A stretch of 64,000 bases of DNA, from contig OX637626.1 of NCBI GenBank assembly GCA_951802195.1, positions 1,393,760-1,457,759 on the forward strand. Reading direction: 5' to 3'. The stretch comes from Tausonia pullulans. Taxonomy: Eukaryota > Basidiomycota > Tremellomycetes > Cystofilobasidiales > Mrakiaceae. Every line of letters begins with the position of its first letter. The stretch's first letter is position 1. The notes below the pieces were generated by a model. That model worked only from the letters and a program-made list of their open reading frames with translations, did not search any database and had not been told where the DNA came from. The translations under genes were made by a program, and so were the position numbers. Below are positions 48,797 through 60,474 of the stretch, one piece after another.

Positions 48797-49061
48797 GCCT
48801 GGGCGGAAAGATGAAATGCATTTTTGACAACCCGAGAGCCGTACCACGGAAAGCAGCCCCGCATCGAAGGCTGTATGCTGCCACCGCCTGGGCTGACGCT
48901 GCGCGCGGGTCGCGAGGCGGCCGGTCCGCGCTGGCGGCTGGATCGGCTCGACAAGGAGACCCAGCGAGAGCGACGAGACAGACGAAAGGGGGGGGGGGAC
49001 ATCCATCCTTCCGCCCCCCTCCAACCATCACATACCCTCAGCCCTCCCCCCCCACCCGAAC

Positions 49062-51812
49062 ATGGCCTTCCTTGCCGGCATCCAAGCAGGCAAGCAGCTC
49101 AAGAAGGTCGAGACCGAGGACAAGTCCGGTCCCGCGGTCACCGGCCGTGTCCTCGACGACGGGCCCTCGTCCGGTCCTCCTCGCTCAGCTCCTCCGCTCG
49201 CGGTCCCTCCTCGTGTGCCCTCGGCTCCTTCGAGGGGGCCGCCCCCGCCGCCTATACCCTCGTCGCGTCCTCCGCCGGGTGCTCCTCCCAGACCGCCGCC
49301 CGTGCCGCCCATGGCTTCGAGACCGCCGCCTCCGGTCGTGGGAGGAGGGGGCGATGACGACGCCGACGGCGGGCCGCCTGTGACGCGACCGAGCCTCGGA
49401 GGGATCTTCTCCCAGGGTATGCCCACGCTCAAGAAGACCGGTGGCGGTGAGTGCTGGCTTCTCGTGGCTCGGTTTGGGTCGGACGCGTGCGGGTGTGCTG
49501 ACATCTCGTCACCATCTCGCGCTCTCGCTCCTCTCGCGCTCTAGCACCGCCCTCGTCGTCGCCGGCTCTCGCCGCTCCTTCCGCACCCTCGCTCTCGCCA
49601 GGCAACTCGAACGCACCCCCCGTCGAGAGGCCCAACTTGGGCGGGCTGTTCGCTGGCGGAATGCCGACGCTCAAGAAGACCGACGGCGGACCGCCCGCTG
49701 CTGCTGCTCCTCCAGCCCCTCCTACACGCCGTCCTCCCCCTCCCTCGTCGGGCCCGCCGCCGCCACCGCCGCCAGTCCCTCAGCCAGCAACCGAGTCTCC
49801 TGCCATTGGACGTCCCAACCTGGGCGGGCTGTTTGCTGGAGGCATGCCGACGCTCAAGAAGACCGACGGCGGACCGCCCGCTGCTGCTGCTTCTCCAGCC
49901 CCTCCTACACGCCGTCCTCCCCCTCCCTCGTCGGGCCCGCCGCCTCCTTCGCCGTCAGTTCCTCAGCCAGCAACCGAATCTCCTGCCATTGGGCGTCCCA
50001 ATCTGGGCGGTCTGTTTGCTGGAGGCATGCCGACGCTCAAGAAGACCGACGCGAGTGCCCCGCCCCAGCCTGCCGCTGCCCCGTCTCCCCCCTCGCGAAG
50101 GCCGCCCCCTCCGTCAGCTGCTCCGCCCCGGCCTCCATCACCTGAGGCGAACAACCCGACGGCCCCTCCTGCTGGTCGTCCAAACCTCGGGGGCCTTTTC
50201 TCCCAGGGGATCCCCACGCTCAAGTCGGTCGACTCGACGGCCTCACCCGCCGTGTCATCGTCCGCGCCATCGCGCCCAGTTCCTTCGACTGGACCAGGCG
50301 GACTCGGAGGTCTCTTTGCCAACGGCCCACCCTCGCTCAAGAAGACGCCTGGTGAGGCCCTACTTGACTGACCCCGATTTTGACTTGCTGCTGACGACGT
50401 TCTGTCCAGCACCTCCGGCTGCCGCGCCGCCGCCGCGCGCTCCAGGCGTGAGACCGCCTCCCCCACCTGTCAGCTCTCCGGCACCGCCTCGAGGGCCGCC
50501 TCCCCCTCCGATGAGGTCTGCTGTCGCGTGAGTTCCTTCTCAACCTCTCTCTCGGTGTGTTAGCTCGACTGACGCACGATCTTATATCCCGCAGTCCTCC
50601 GTAAGTCTCGACACACTCGCGTATGCTCCTTGTCCCGTCAGGCTGACGCTCTCTGCAGTGCCCCGCCCCCTCCTCCTCCTGGACGGCCTTCTCCGTGAGT
50701 ACGCAGCTCTCGATAGGTATTTTTTCAGGTCTGACTGTTTGTCTTTCTAGCGCGCCGCCTCCCGCTCCTCCTGCGCGCCCCTCGAGCCACGCGCCGCCGC
50801 TTCCGCCTTCTCGTGCCCCGCCTCCGTGAGTCGGACCTCCTCTATATGTGTGCCTTCTTGCCTCGGAAGATTGATCTATCGTGTCTTTGACAGCCCCGTG
50901 GCTCCCGTTCTCCCGAGTCGCAGTGCGCCCCCACTTCCCGGGCGTGGTCTCCCGCCCTCGTTGCCGTCGCGCACCCCAAGCACCGCGTCGCCATCGATCC
51001 CTCCTCGGCCTGAGACCGCGTTGCCTGCGCCTTCTCCTCGCTCGTTCCCACATCCTCCTTCGCTCCCAGCCCGGTTGTCGCCTGCTCTCCCCTCTCGAGG
51101 AATGGCGCCTCCTCCCCCGCCGCCTCGCTCAAGCATGGTGCCTCCTCCCCCCCTTGCCCGGCCAGCGTCTTCTCAGGTGCCGAGCTCGGCGTCCCTTGGC
51201 GCGCCGCCGCCGCTGCCCTCGGGCCGTCCGAGGAGCTCGTCGTATGCCTCTCCGGCGACAGAGGATGGCGAGGACACCGCTCCCCCGCCGTTCCATCAGG
51301 TTCGGCCGCGGGTCGCCAGCGCTGCTGCACCGCCTCCCGTTCGAGCTGTGAGGCTTTGACCTTTCTTCCACGTATCAGCGAGCCGTCACTGATGTTGTGG
51401 TCTCTAGCCTCCTCCTACCGCTCGTACGGTGCCGGCGACTGCGTCTCCTTCGATGCCGCCGCCTCCGCCTCCCGGACCGAGCCCTGCTGCTGTGAGAAAG
51501 CCATTCTCCAGCTTGTGTCCGGCTCCGAACTGACACCTTTCCCTCCCATAGCGCCACGCCCCGCCTCCCATCACAGCCCCCTCGCCCATCTCCCGCACGA
51601 CTAGCAACCGCGTCTCGTCCGCTTCAATGAACTCTCCGGCCACCCCCTCGTCAGCGCCGCCGAGGACCCCTTCCCCGCCGACGCAAACTGGCCACCTTAC
51701 GTTCCCGTCGAGCCGCGACTTCCCGCCCCCGAGGCCGTTCGAGCGTGGGAGAACGTGGGAGTATGGAAGTATGAACAAGAAGGGTGGAGGGCTGGGGTTC
51801 ACGCTGGCTTGA
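49062..51812 (+). CDS. VRP1: Verprolin/WIP-family actin regulator
   Basis: Proline-rich actin- and WASP-binding protein of cortical actin patches. The start MAFLAGIQAGKQLKK (49062) and ETEDKSGPAVTGRVL form the N-terminal WH2 (G-actin binding) motif. Six copies of a GGLFxxGxPxLKK motif follow (three as NLGGLFAGGMPTLKKT) separated by poly-Pro stretches. The C-terminus has RDFPPPRPFERGRTWEYGS, the WASP-binding motif of verprolins. Exons by splice phase: 49062-49446, 49545-50351, 50410-50527, 50595-50600, 50659-50694, 50751-50825, 50894-51347, 51408-51491, 51552-51812. They sum to 2226 nt, giving 741 residues with no internal stop. The fourth exon is only 6 nt. Stop codon is 61 bases from the stop of the convergent MFS gene. 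Confidence 0.9.
50595..50600 (+). other. VRP1: 6-nt microexon of VRP1
   Basis: TCCTCC flanked by CCCGCAG on the left and GTAAGT on the right. Upstream exon ends GTCGC and the downstream exon begins TGCCCCG, so inclusion gives Val-Ala-Pro-Pro-Ala-Pro, in frame. Both flanking introns contain CTGACG branch-like sites. Confidence 0.8.
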
Positions 51813-51873
51813 TCGGATTGACGGATGAAGATGAAAAAACAAAAAGAAACAAAAAAAGTGATCGATATCGAGC

Positions 51874-54419
51874 TCAACGCTTCTCGTTCAACACCGGCTC
51901 CTCCTGGCCTTGCACCGCCTGCTTCTGCTCCCTCGCCACCCGCTTGTCGTCCCGGTCCGATAGCCACATGATCGCCAGAAAGCACACAAACAGCACCACC
52001 TGTGCTACCGCAGCTGCGATCGTCCCCTTCAGCACTCTCGGCTGCTCGGTCTGCTTGAAGAGAAGGAGCGGTAGCCAGGCGTTGAAGGAGAAGGCGACCG
52101 AGTTGAATGTCCCCATGACGAGGGCGCGTTTCTCGGAGGAGGAGCGGAGGATCTCGCTGCACCTGTAGGGGGAGGGAGGGGGGGGGGGGGAGGGACGGAG
52201 ATCGGGAGGAATTTCTTGAGTGAGTGTGGAGTACGCTGGGAACGGCGGCGGGCGGGGATGAACACACCAGGAGTACATGAGTCCGGGAGTACAGTTGACG
52301 ACGCCTGAGAGGTAGTATAGGACCTGCATGGGCAAGTTCTCAGTGAGATTCTCTCACAGGGAGGGAGGCAGGGAAGGCTCGACCCACCCATCGAGGAATG
52401 CGATTGTCGGCATAGACGGGCGTGCCGGCAAGGGCAGCGCAGATGGCGAGGTGAAACGCCTGTTCGAGAAACAGAGAGAAGAAACTTCCCTTAGCCCGTC
52501 TGGCAGCCAGGGGCGAGCGGCTTCTGTGGACGAACCGTGACAAAGAGGAGAGGAGGCCACCGTCGTCCACCCAGGACAGAGTCAGAGAGCCAGGCGAAGA
52601 AGAGGGCCGAGAGGATCTGCGTCGTCCAGATGCCGGAGGGGCTGCAGCTCTTGTCAATGATCGAACGGGGCGATGAGAAGGAAGGCAATGACAGGCGTAC
52701 TAGTAGTTCACGTTTGGGATGCTATAAACTGGCCCCGGATTGCCGTTATGGCCGCTGTATCGCAGCCAGAATGCCATCGACTGCTGCGGCCCTTGCGAGA
52801 CTGTGATTCAGGCGTCAGCGAGGAACGAAGACAGCCAGCTCCAGAGTCAGCCTCACTGACAGATGTAGAGCGAGTACGCGGCCGTAAAGATCCAAATGTG
52901 CCACGAAGAAAGGACCTCAAGAAAAAAATTGACGGAGAACGAGCCCTTGACAGGTCCTTGCCGGCCGGCGGCGGCCATACGCGCTCGGCCGATCTCAATA
53001 TCGCTAGCACTGAAGATCCAAGATGGCTTAATTTGCTGTGAGAAGATAAGTCAGCAATTGGTCAGAGAGATAAGCAGCCGAACAACTGACGTTAGGGAGA
53101 TCGGGGATGAAGAAGCTGGCGGCGACAAGGGAAAGTCAGTCAGGGTCCATTGGTCAGAGAAGGAAAGTCTCCTCACAAGGCGCCGATGGCCACAGGGATT
53201 GAGATAACCGCGTCGATGAGGAAGATCCATTTCTGAAGAAGCGAGAGTTGTCAGTCGGGAGGCACACTCGGCGAGCGACAATCTGCCGCTCTCACCCATC
53301 CGGCGTGCCCAAGCGCGCCGTTCAACGCTGAGTAGATCCCTCCCGAGAGCGTGCCTCCGACAAGAGTTCCGGCTGCTGTGGCTGCCTGGAAAATGTTGCT
53401 TCGCTTGGCCAGTTCATCCTCTTGTGGCGGAGCCAGGGAGCGAAGTCAGCTTCAAAGCTGTTGTTTCAATCGCCCGTCAACACTCACTCTGATACCACGA
53501 GCCGATGAGGAACAAAAGACCAGGGTAGTAGCCCGACTCAAAGATTCCCAGAAAAAACCGGATGACGTAGCTGAAGGCGTGCACGAACGTCAGAGAAGGC
53601 CCTCGGTGCTTTTTGGGCTGTCTGAACGGTCTCACAGATGGTGATAGGACTTGACAAAGAATGTGCAAAGGGTCATGATACTCCAGCTGAACTCTAAACC
53701 GAAAATGACACTGGGAGGAAAGCGAGATGGTTCAGTTCTGAGAGAAGCCCGCCGTTTTGTACCGCCGACTCGGGAAAATGACAGATGTCCTTAAAACTCA
53801 CTGGTGAGGTGAAAAGCGGTTGAGAAGCATTGTGGTTGGAACTTGGCCTGTTGATGAGAGCACGCGCACGTCAGCCTTGCTGAGACGGGCGAGATATCGG
53901 ATGAAGAGAGCGCAAGCGCGCAGATTCCACCTCACCGATAACGTATCCGACAGTCCAGCAGGTCGTAGCATAGTTAAGTTGGAGGCCGTACATGCCAAGA
54001 TCCTCCTTCATACCGCTGACGACTGGAGAGATAGACGTATGAACGGCTTAGACAGCGCGCAAACGACGCACCGCGCAGGTGCCAGCACGTACAGGCTGAG
54101 TTGAGATTCGATTGGTCGACGTAACGCATGATAAGTCCGAGAACGGAGAAGATGAGGAGGGTAGCATCAAGCTTCATGACAAAGGCGCGCTCTGAGTGGG
54201 GAAAAGAGCGTCAGTCTGCGTATTCCTCCCTCCCGGTGAGCAAGACACGCATGAATTACCCTCGGGCGGCTTGCCAAACGAATCCCAGAGGTATCCGTAC
54301 CAGGGCGTCTTGATCGCGGACTGCTGACCGATGTATGAGGGATTTGGGGAGAGCTGCGAGACCGACGGCGATGCCTCATGTTTCTCGTCGTTCTCCTCGA
54401 GGTCGATTTGACGGCTCAT
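51874..54419 (-). CDS. MFS transporter, anion:cation symporter family (vitamin/pantothenate type)
   Basis: Twelve-span major facilitator of the fungal Dal5/Tna1/Vht1/Fen2 group. Start MSRQIDLEENDEKHE (54417-54419), an acidic cytosolic N-terminus ending YGYLWDSFGKPPE. Membrane parts: MKLDATLLIFSVLGLIMRYV followed by DQSNLNSA; splicing T plus TC gives FVSGMKEDLGMYGLQLNY, ATTCWTVGYVIG and QVPTTMLLNRF, which is the signature of the pantothenate/biotin branch. Then FVHAFSYVIRFFLGIFESGY and YPGLLFLIGSWYQS, FLIDAVISIPVAIGALFFIP, SGIWTTQILSALFFAWLSDS, YYLSGVVNCTPGLMYSWCSE and AFSFNAWLPLLLFKQTEQPR. The last span is VVLFVCFLAIMWLSD, with a hydrophilic tail ending at 51874-51876. About a dozen introns. 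Substrate is probably a small carboxylate or vitamin; it cannot be named from sequence. Confidence 0.85.
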
Positions 54420-54718
54420 CTTTTGGCTTCGAATGGAGGTGAAGAAAAAACCAGCTCATTAGGCTCGATAAAGCGCCTGACTTTGACCAGCGATGTCGTG
54501 CGATGTGAGGAAACGTGTGAGAGGATAACGAGGCGAGCACAGTCGACATCGGCCTCAGCCGAGCCGGAGCTGGACCCGACCGAGGTTCACCCTGCGTGCG
54601 CCATGCACGCACATGAGCTCACTCTCCTTCAAAAGACGTGATCTACCATCATAGCGTCGTTCTTGCCAGCCCTTCGCCAGCCATTCGCCAGCTTCCTTCC
54701 TTCCAACCGTTTCTCAAC
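54420..54718. promoter_or_regulatory. Divergent upstream region, MFS transporter / 2OG oxygenase
   Basis: 299 bases between the two start codons, so the pair may share control elements. No site identified by eye. Confidence 0.55.
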
Positions 54719-56398
54719 ATGTCTCCTATCGCCGCCGATCCCGAGTCTCTCAGCGCTCCCACCGATCACCTCAAGCTGAAGCGCGCCACAAGCGACGACT
54801 TTCTTCCCTCTCCTGGCGCTCCTTCTCTTCCTCCATGGATCGCACCGGCGGTGACGAAGAAGGATCGTGAGTGGTCCATTGAAGTTATGTCAGCACAGAA
54901 TGAGCTGACATCGACTGCAGTTGAGTGGGCCTCTCTCGAGACCATCGACCTCACACTCCTGGACTCGGAGTCGCCTTCTGTTCGGGCCGAACTTATTGCC
55001 ACAGCCAAGCGCGCTCTCAGTGTAGATGGCTTTCTCTACGGCAAGTAGAGTATCTTTCCTCCCTGGATCACTTTTCTCTGGCTGATGAGCGCCTTCACCA
55101 GTCGTTGGCACTGGCGTCACACAGGAGACCCTTGAACGCCAGCTCGCCATCGCACAACATGTCCTTGGCTTGCCCGAAGAGGAGAAGCGCCCGTATGCGG
55201 CCAAGCTTGACGAGGGCTCCTACCGAGGCTACAAGCTCAGGGGGATCTGGAGCAACGATGTTGTGAAGGACAACATTGAGGTGGGCCCAACCTGTCGGGA
55301 TATTGCTTTGGCTCAGCTTGATGATGTATTGGCCTCTTTGCAGCACTACAATCTTGAGACACCTTCTTTCCACCCTCCTTCATCGCAGCACCACCCTGGT
55401 GTCCTTCCCTTCCTCCCCGAGATCGAGAGGTATGTTGTCAGTCTCCTCTCGCTCTTCCTTGTGCTGCCGCTGACGATGTGTCCTCCGACAAGATTTGCCG
55501 ACCACACGTACAACCATATTGTCCGAAAAATCCTCGCTCTTGTCTCGCTTGTCTTGGAGCTTGACGAGGATGCGCTTTGGAGGCTGCATGGTCACGAGGC
55601 TCCAATCGGAAACGCCTGCCAGAGGTTTATGGGCTATTGGCCAAGGTGCGAGTTTTCATGATCAAGGAGCGAGCAAAAGCTGAGTAAATGGACTCTACAT
55701 ATAGGACAGGCGAAGAAGATAAGAAAACGCATGTGAGAGGCGCCTGCCACGCTCGTTATCTGATTGACGTCGTTGACCTCTCTCTCGCAGGGCATCTGGA
55801 GCAAGGGACATACAGACTGTGAGCGATTCTTGATCTGGTGCACGCGCTGAGCGGATCCTGACTCCTCCACAGACAACACTGTCTCCCTCCTCTTCAGCCA
55901 GCCTATCTCGGCACTTCAGATCCTCACGCCCAAACAGGAATGGAAGTGGGTTAAGCACGTCCCCGGAGCGGTGGTCGTCAATGTGGCGGACGCTCTCGAC
56001 TGTGAGGTTCCTGGTCTTGCTACTTTTTCAGCAGGCGTCTGATCTCAAACTGCCTGCCAGTCCTCTCGGGCGGCGTCCTCAAGGCGACCCGGCATCGTGT
56101 CATCGCGCCTCCCTCGGACCAGTCCGATCTAATTCGCTTCATACTCATTCACTTCGCCCGTGCAGCACCTGACGTTTCACTCAACCCGATTTCGGAGTCA
56201 CCCCTTGTCCAGCGGGAGGGCAAGAACGCATTCCAGACTCGGGTCGACGAAGGCGGTCGAGCGCCGACCCAGCAGGAATGGCTCGAGGAAAGGATCCGGC
56301 GGACGGGGGAGAGTCTCTATGATGACAAGCGGAAACTGGCCGGCAGTGGCAAAGTAGAGGAGGAGATTCTGGGAAGGAAGGTCGAGTATTATGTTTAG
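54719..56398 (+). CDS. 2-oxoglutarate/Fe(II)-dependent oxygenase, isopenicillin-N-synthase-like
   Basis: Cytosolic non-haem iron oxygenase. Start MSPIAADPESLSAPTDHL (54719). The N-terminal non-haem domain reads SLETIDLTLLDSESPSVRAE, VDGFLYG, GVTQETLERQLAIAQHVLGL and EEEKRPYAAKLDEGSYRGYK. The catalytic jelly roll has IVRKILALVSLVLELDEDAL, GNACQRFMGYWPR, then GIWSKGHTDYNTVSLLFSQP, with the HxD iron ligands, VVVNVADALDFLSGGVLKAT, RHRVIAPPSDQSD with the distal His, and LIRFILIHFARA supplying the Arg that binds 2-oxoglutarate. The C-terminus is a charged helix ending at 56396-56398. The HxD...H triad is complete. Fungal members act on varied substrates (pyrimidines, flavonoids, secondary metabolites), so the reaction here is unknown. 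Divergent from the MFS transporter gene. Confidence 0.85.
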
Positions 56399-57474
56399 TG
56401 AATTATATTAGCGTTGTGGACCATGTCAATAGGTCGGGTCGGCTATACTCAGCTACGCAACCGAAATTCGCGATTGCACTGTCAACGCGACCATCTCGTC
56501 ACTTCAGGGTTTCCATATGGAAACTGGAGCCTGCAACCAAGAAACTAAAAAAAGTAAGTTGTTGAAACGGTAGCCTGTCCGGTTTACACGTCGATAAAGA
56601 GAGGGTGCGCTTCTTTTTGGCCGGGTCAAACCTGGCCGGGCTGGCTGAAGACCTTTTAGTATGAGATCACGCTTCACTCGCGCGCGAACCCAAGGAGAGG
56701 TGAGGGGTAAGAATTCACTATGGCTTGTCCAGAGGTGCCTGTGAGTTCTGGCATACAGCTCTTGAATTAGCGGAAAAGCCAGATGGATGAGGATGAGGAA
56801 CGTCATATCTCTCCTAGCACGCACGAGCTCGTCGCACTCGCTTCACGGCACCTCTGTGCGCCGCCGCCCTCCTCAATATCTTTTCGTAAAGTCAAGGATC
56901 AAGCATAGAGGACGGCATGACTAGATGAGAGACGAAGAAAGGGAATAGGGAGGGGAGGGAATTATGAAAAGGGGTAGGAGGAGGGGGATGAGAGGGGGCA
57001 AATGATTATGGTAGAAAGAGCAGAGGAAGAGAGTACAACAAGGAGGTGGGGGGGGCCTGGGAGGAAGGGGAGAGACAAGTACTGCGGCAGCGGTCCAGAC
57101 GGCGCGGACCATTCGGGCAAGGGGCGCTGAAGATATCAATTTTTTTTTTGAACAAGCGGATGAACCTTGTAATCATCGCGTGCGGCGGGAGAAGGGTCAG
57201 CGCCGAGGTCGTTGACGAATTTGAGCAGGTGTGCGGGCTCGGGACGGGACAGATCTACGAAAACAATGTCGCGCTGTAGCCTTGCATTGATAATGCGCCT
57301 ACAACTCGACAAACTCTGCGCGGGTTGAGGTCTGGCTTAATGGTCGCAAGGATCTGTCGACGCCCATGAATACTATCTGTTCCGAGACCCTCGTCCTCAA
57401 TGGACCATACACAGTTTGTCTCTCCTGCGCTCATCCTCCTTCTCTGCGTTTTCATCAATCCGTATCCCCTCTTA
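56399..57474. other. Intergenic between convergent genes, 1.1 kb
   Basis: AT-richer sequence with purine/pyrimidine-rich stretches near 56940-57060 and a T run near 57140. No gene, RNA or repeat recognised. Confidence 0.55.
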
Positions 57475-59057
57475 TCAAGCAGTCTTGTAGGCGTCCGAAG
57501 CAGCTTTGATGGCGGCGATGGAGATGTTGCGGTGAGGCACAAGAACCCCCTCCTCGTGGGGGATGTAGGAGGGGAAGGCCCTGTTGATCTGCTGAAGGAT
57601 TGCCCAAGACTGCTCGCCGTCGGACTGCAGAAGGCAAGGCGCGGTGTCAGGTTGCGTTAGAGGCTGGAAGCGTCGCTGCAGGCGATGGAGGGATGGGACT
57701 GACATTGTAAGGGACCTTAGCGAAGGCTGTCGTGTTGACCGAGGCGAAGAGGAGGGGCTGCTCATGGTAAGGTACCGAGGCCTTGACTTCGGCCAGCGTT
57801 TGGCCTCCGTTATGGAAGAACCTCGAGTTGCCGACGGCGGGGACGACGGTGAAGGCATCTGAGAAGGATGCTCGACATCAGTGGCTGCATCATCAAGAGA
57901 GTCCGGAACAGAAAAAAAAATAGAACGAACAGGAGTTCGTGGCGTAAACTCGGGCGGCAGCCATGTTGACCTCTCCAGATCGCCAGGCGACCTCATCCGT
58001 ACCGTCATCCGGGCTAAACGGCCAGGCGCCGATGTGGAGATCCTCGCTCTGCGCGAGCATGCTGTACGTCATGGCGGGATGGAAGTGCCTGCAGATGCAA
58101 GACTCAGCGGTTCAGGATACAGTGCAAAGAGAAGAGAAAAAGATGTCCGGACGTACTCCCAGCACTCGAGCATTCCCCAGCGGCCGTAAGGCGTGTCAAC
58201 GACCTGGAGCGTCTTAATCAACCCGTCACTCCAGAGGTCGCGCTCGCTGCCGGAGGGCCGAAGCTTGTGTCGGTGACTGGACAAGGAAAGCGCGAGACAG
58301 TTAGTCAAGAGCCCTCGGAAGCAGAGTCGAACGAGAGCAAGGCGGACGCACATCAGCTTCTCGCCCTCGGGGGAGATCAGCGCCTGGCCCATGTAGATCC
58401 TGTCTTCGTACCGCTCCGAGAAGCCAAGGGCGACGTAGATCTTCTCCTTCTTGATCGCCCGGATGAGGTTGTTCCACTCGAACGAGCCCAGTTCGAGCGA
58501 GTTCAGCACGTAGTCCGGTGCATGTGTGATCATCCACCCGCCGTTGTCGCCCTCATCGTAACCCTTGGGATATCTGCAGTCAAGCAAGCCGTGGGGTGTT
58601 AGGTACGGTAGGGGAGCGCAAGAGATGACTCGAAGGCTGGATGACGGACCCAGGGAACCAACACTCGGGAAAGGCAACAAGTCCAGCACCCCCATTGGCG
58701 GCCTTCACGATGAGCTCGATGCCGTACGCGACCGTCGCATTGAGGTCGTAGCTGATGCCCGTCCAGTTGGTGTTGAGGAGAGGGGAAGGCCAGTTGCTGG
58801 GTCGAGAAGCCAAGTGTCAGCACGGCGTTGCGGCCAGTAGTGCCAAGGGTCGCAGAACACCCAACTCACGGAGGCGCAGCGCGTACGGTGGCGACAGTAA
58901 AGTTGGAGGGATCGAAGAGAAACGTCTCGTTGTACTGTCGTCGCTCGAGAGGGAACTCCTTGACGGGCGACGCGCGGTCATCGATGACCTTGGGGACAAC
59001 GAGACCGAGCGAGAGTGTGGCGGTGGAGAGACCTGCAAGGGCGAGGGAGAGGAGCAT
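57475..59057 (-). CDS. Secreted nitrilase-family carbon-nitrogen hydrolase
   Basis: Nitrilase superfamily enzyme with a signal peptide. Start MLLSLALAGLSTATLSLGLV (59055-59057) is a clear secretion signal. The pro-region has an RR pair (LERRQYNETFLF) that may be a Kex2-type site. The hydrolase core begins NFTVATVRAAPP, then SNWPSPLLNTNWTG. Catalytic Glu lies in AANGGAGLVAFPECWFPG, catalytic Lys in SHRHKLRPSGSERDLW, and catalytic Cys in YGRWGMLECWE, which splices in frame (GA plus G) to HFHPAMTYSMLAQSEDLHIG and AWPFSPDD. The CWEH motif is typical of true nitrilases. The end has NISIAAIKAASDAYKTA with stop at 57475-57477. Several N-x-S/T sites support passage through the ER. Typical fungal nitrilases are cytosolic, so secretion is notable. 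Substrate unknown. Confidence 0.87.
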
Positions 59058-59879
59058 GTCGAGAATGCGAAGACGGATGAGGCTGAGAGGCAGAGCAAGT
59101 CGGACGGGGACGAAAGGGCTTTATACCCTTCCCCGAACGATAAGAACACGCTCGTGTCCATCATCTGAAAAGAAGTTCCGCTTGGGTGTCCAAGGCGGCG
59201 CGGCAAGCGGCGATACATCTCCGAGCGGTCTGCGAGCCGACCCAATCAAATGGCGACCACTCCTTGAGGGGCCCCAGCAACGGCGTGATGGTAGGGCACT
59301 CCTGCCGAAGGCTTGACGCAGCGCCTGTACTATCCTGAGGCTGTCCTGCGTCCAGCTCGACACCAGCCGCCGGGCGAGTCGCCGATGGCGTACCCCTTAA
59401 TTTCGCCGACGAAAGATAGCCAAATCAAGAACGAGTGTAGGAGGGCGGCAGTTGCTGACTCCGCTCTGGCGGCATCACTGAAGGTGGGTGGGGGGGGGCG
59501 GGGCAGCGCCGGCGGCCAGCAGCGGAAGGACTGGAGCGCGTCCGGTCTTGCTAGAAGTTGTCGTCAAGCTTGAGCTGCTCCGAGAAGTCTACAAGAGGAA
59601 GACGGACAGCGACAAGCCGATAGATGCAGGTCAGCACCAGAACCTCTCGGCGTCAGGAGCGAGCGCTCAGGCTCTGAGTAGAGGATGACCACGCGCCGCC
59701 CCGGATGCCGTCGTAGGCGGCGTCCCTGAGCCCTCAGTGACGGAGAGGGCGTGCTTGTGGTCCGAGATAGCGTCGCAGAGCTGAGCTCGGCCAAGTTTGA
59801 TCTTGAGCTCGATCATCTTGGTGAGGTAGAGGATAATGCCGCAATTGGCGCAGCAATGTCAGGGCAGGTACAGCGATGT
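59058..59879. other. Upstream region of nitrilase gene
   Basis: Presumed nitrilase promoter, plus about 59.5-59.8 kb where a short minus-strand open stretch (IELKIKLGRAQLCDAISDHK) hints at old coding sequence; its family was not recognised and it is soon closed by stops. Confidence 0.45.
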
Positions 59880-60056
59880 GTCGGGACCTCATGGATTCAC
59901 CACATAGGCTCCGCGCCTGTGTAGCATCTGTTGGAAGGTGCGATTCGCGGAGACCTAGAGTTTCAAGATTTTACGGGTTCACCACATTGGCTCTGCGCTT
60001 ATGTGGCTGCAGAATCTCGCGGACCCGCCACCTCGGCTCCTCGTCTGTGTAGCATC
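59880..60056 (+). repeat. LTR-like composite repeat, relative of the 35.5-35.8 kb repeats
   Basis: Contains, in order, TTCACCACATAGGCTC, TGTTGGAAGG (59929), TTCGCGGAGACCTAGAGT, a second TTCACCACATTGGCTCTG and a third, weaker copy ending CTGTGTAGCATC. The same blocks occur on the opposite strand next to and inside the copia LTR at 35535-35820. No second LTR or element coding sequence was recognised here; it could be a solo LTR or a fragment. Confidence 0.7.
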
Positions 60057-60470
60057 GCCCTTAATTGCTCAGCTTCCATATTTTTAGCCTCTCTTCAGCC
60101 ACACTGTCACACACTCTTTGTTTTCTCACCCTTAGCCCATAAGACACTCAGTTCATCGTACATTTTGTTCTACACTCTGACTACCATTTGGATTCGAAGA
60201 ACCTGCCCAAGACCTCGAAGCGAGCCTGTGTCACTGCCATCACTTCAGTCTACTACTCCACCTACGCCCCCTACCCTACGTCATCTTTAGCCCTTGACCC
60301 TTGGGCCAATCCTAACACGACAGCCCTGGACGGTGAGATAGATATCAGCTTCCGATCCAAGGCCAAAAAACGCAAGTCAACTCACCAAGCGAGGGCCAGT
60401 GAGGTGAATATGGCAACCAGAGAAAATGGCATCGGAAGCAAGTTCGCGCCTGCACAGGAAGTCTAGGTCA
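60057..60470. other. Region between repeat and dehydratase fragment
   Basis: Includes a 92-codon open frame (60188-60466, plus strand) with no recognisable family; it may belong to the repeat element or be chance. Confidence 0.4.
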
Positions 60471-60474
60471 ATAG

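Noticed and set aside
49963-50466. Long minus-strand frames opposite VRP1
   Set aside because: Shadows of the proline-rich repeats (CCN codons give open Gly/Arg/Trp-rich antisense frames). No family resemblance.
60188-60466. 92-codon plus-strand frame as a protein-coding gene
   Set aside because: No recognised family, sits between a repeat and a pseudogene; retained only as a note on that region.
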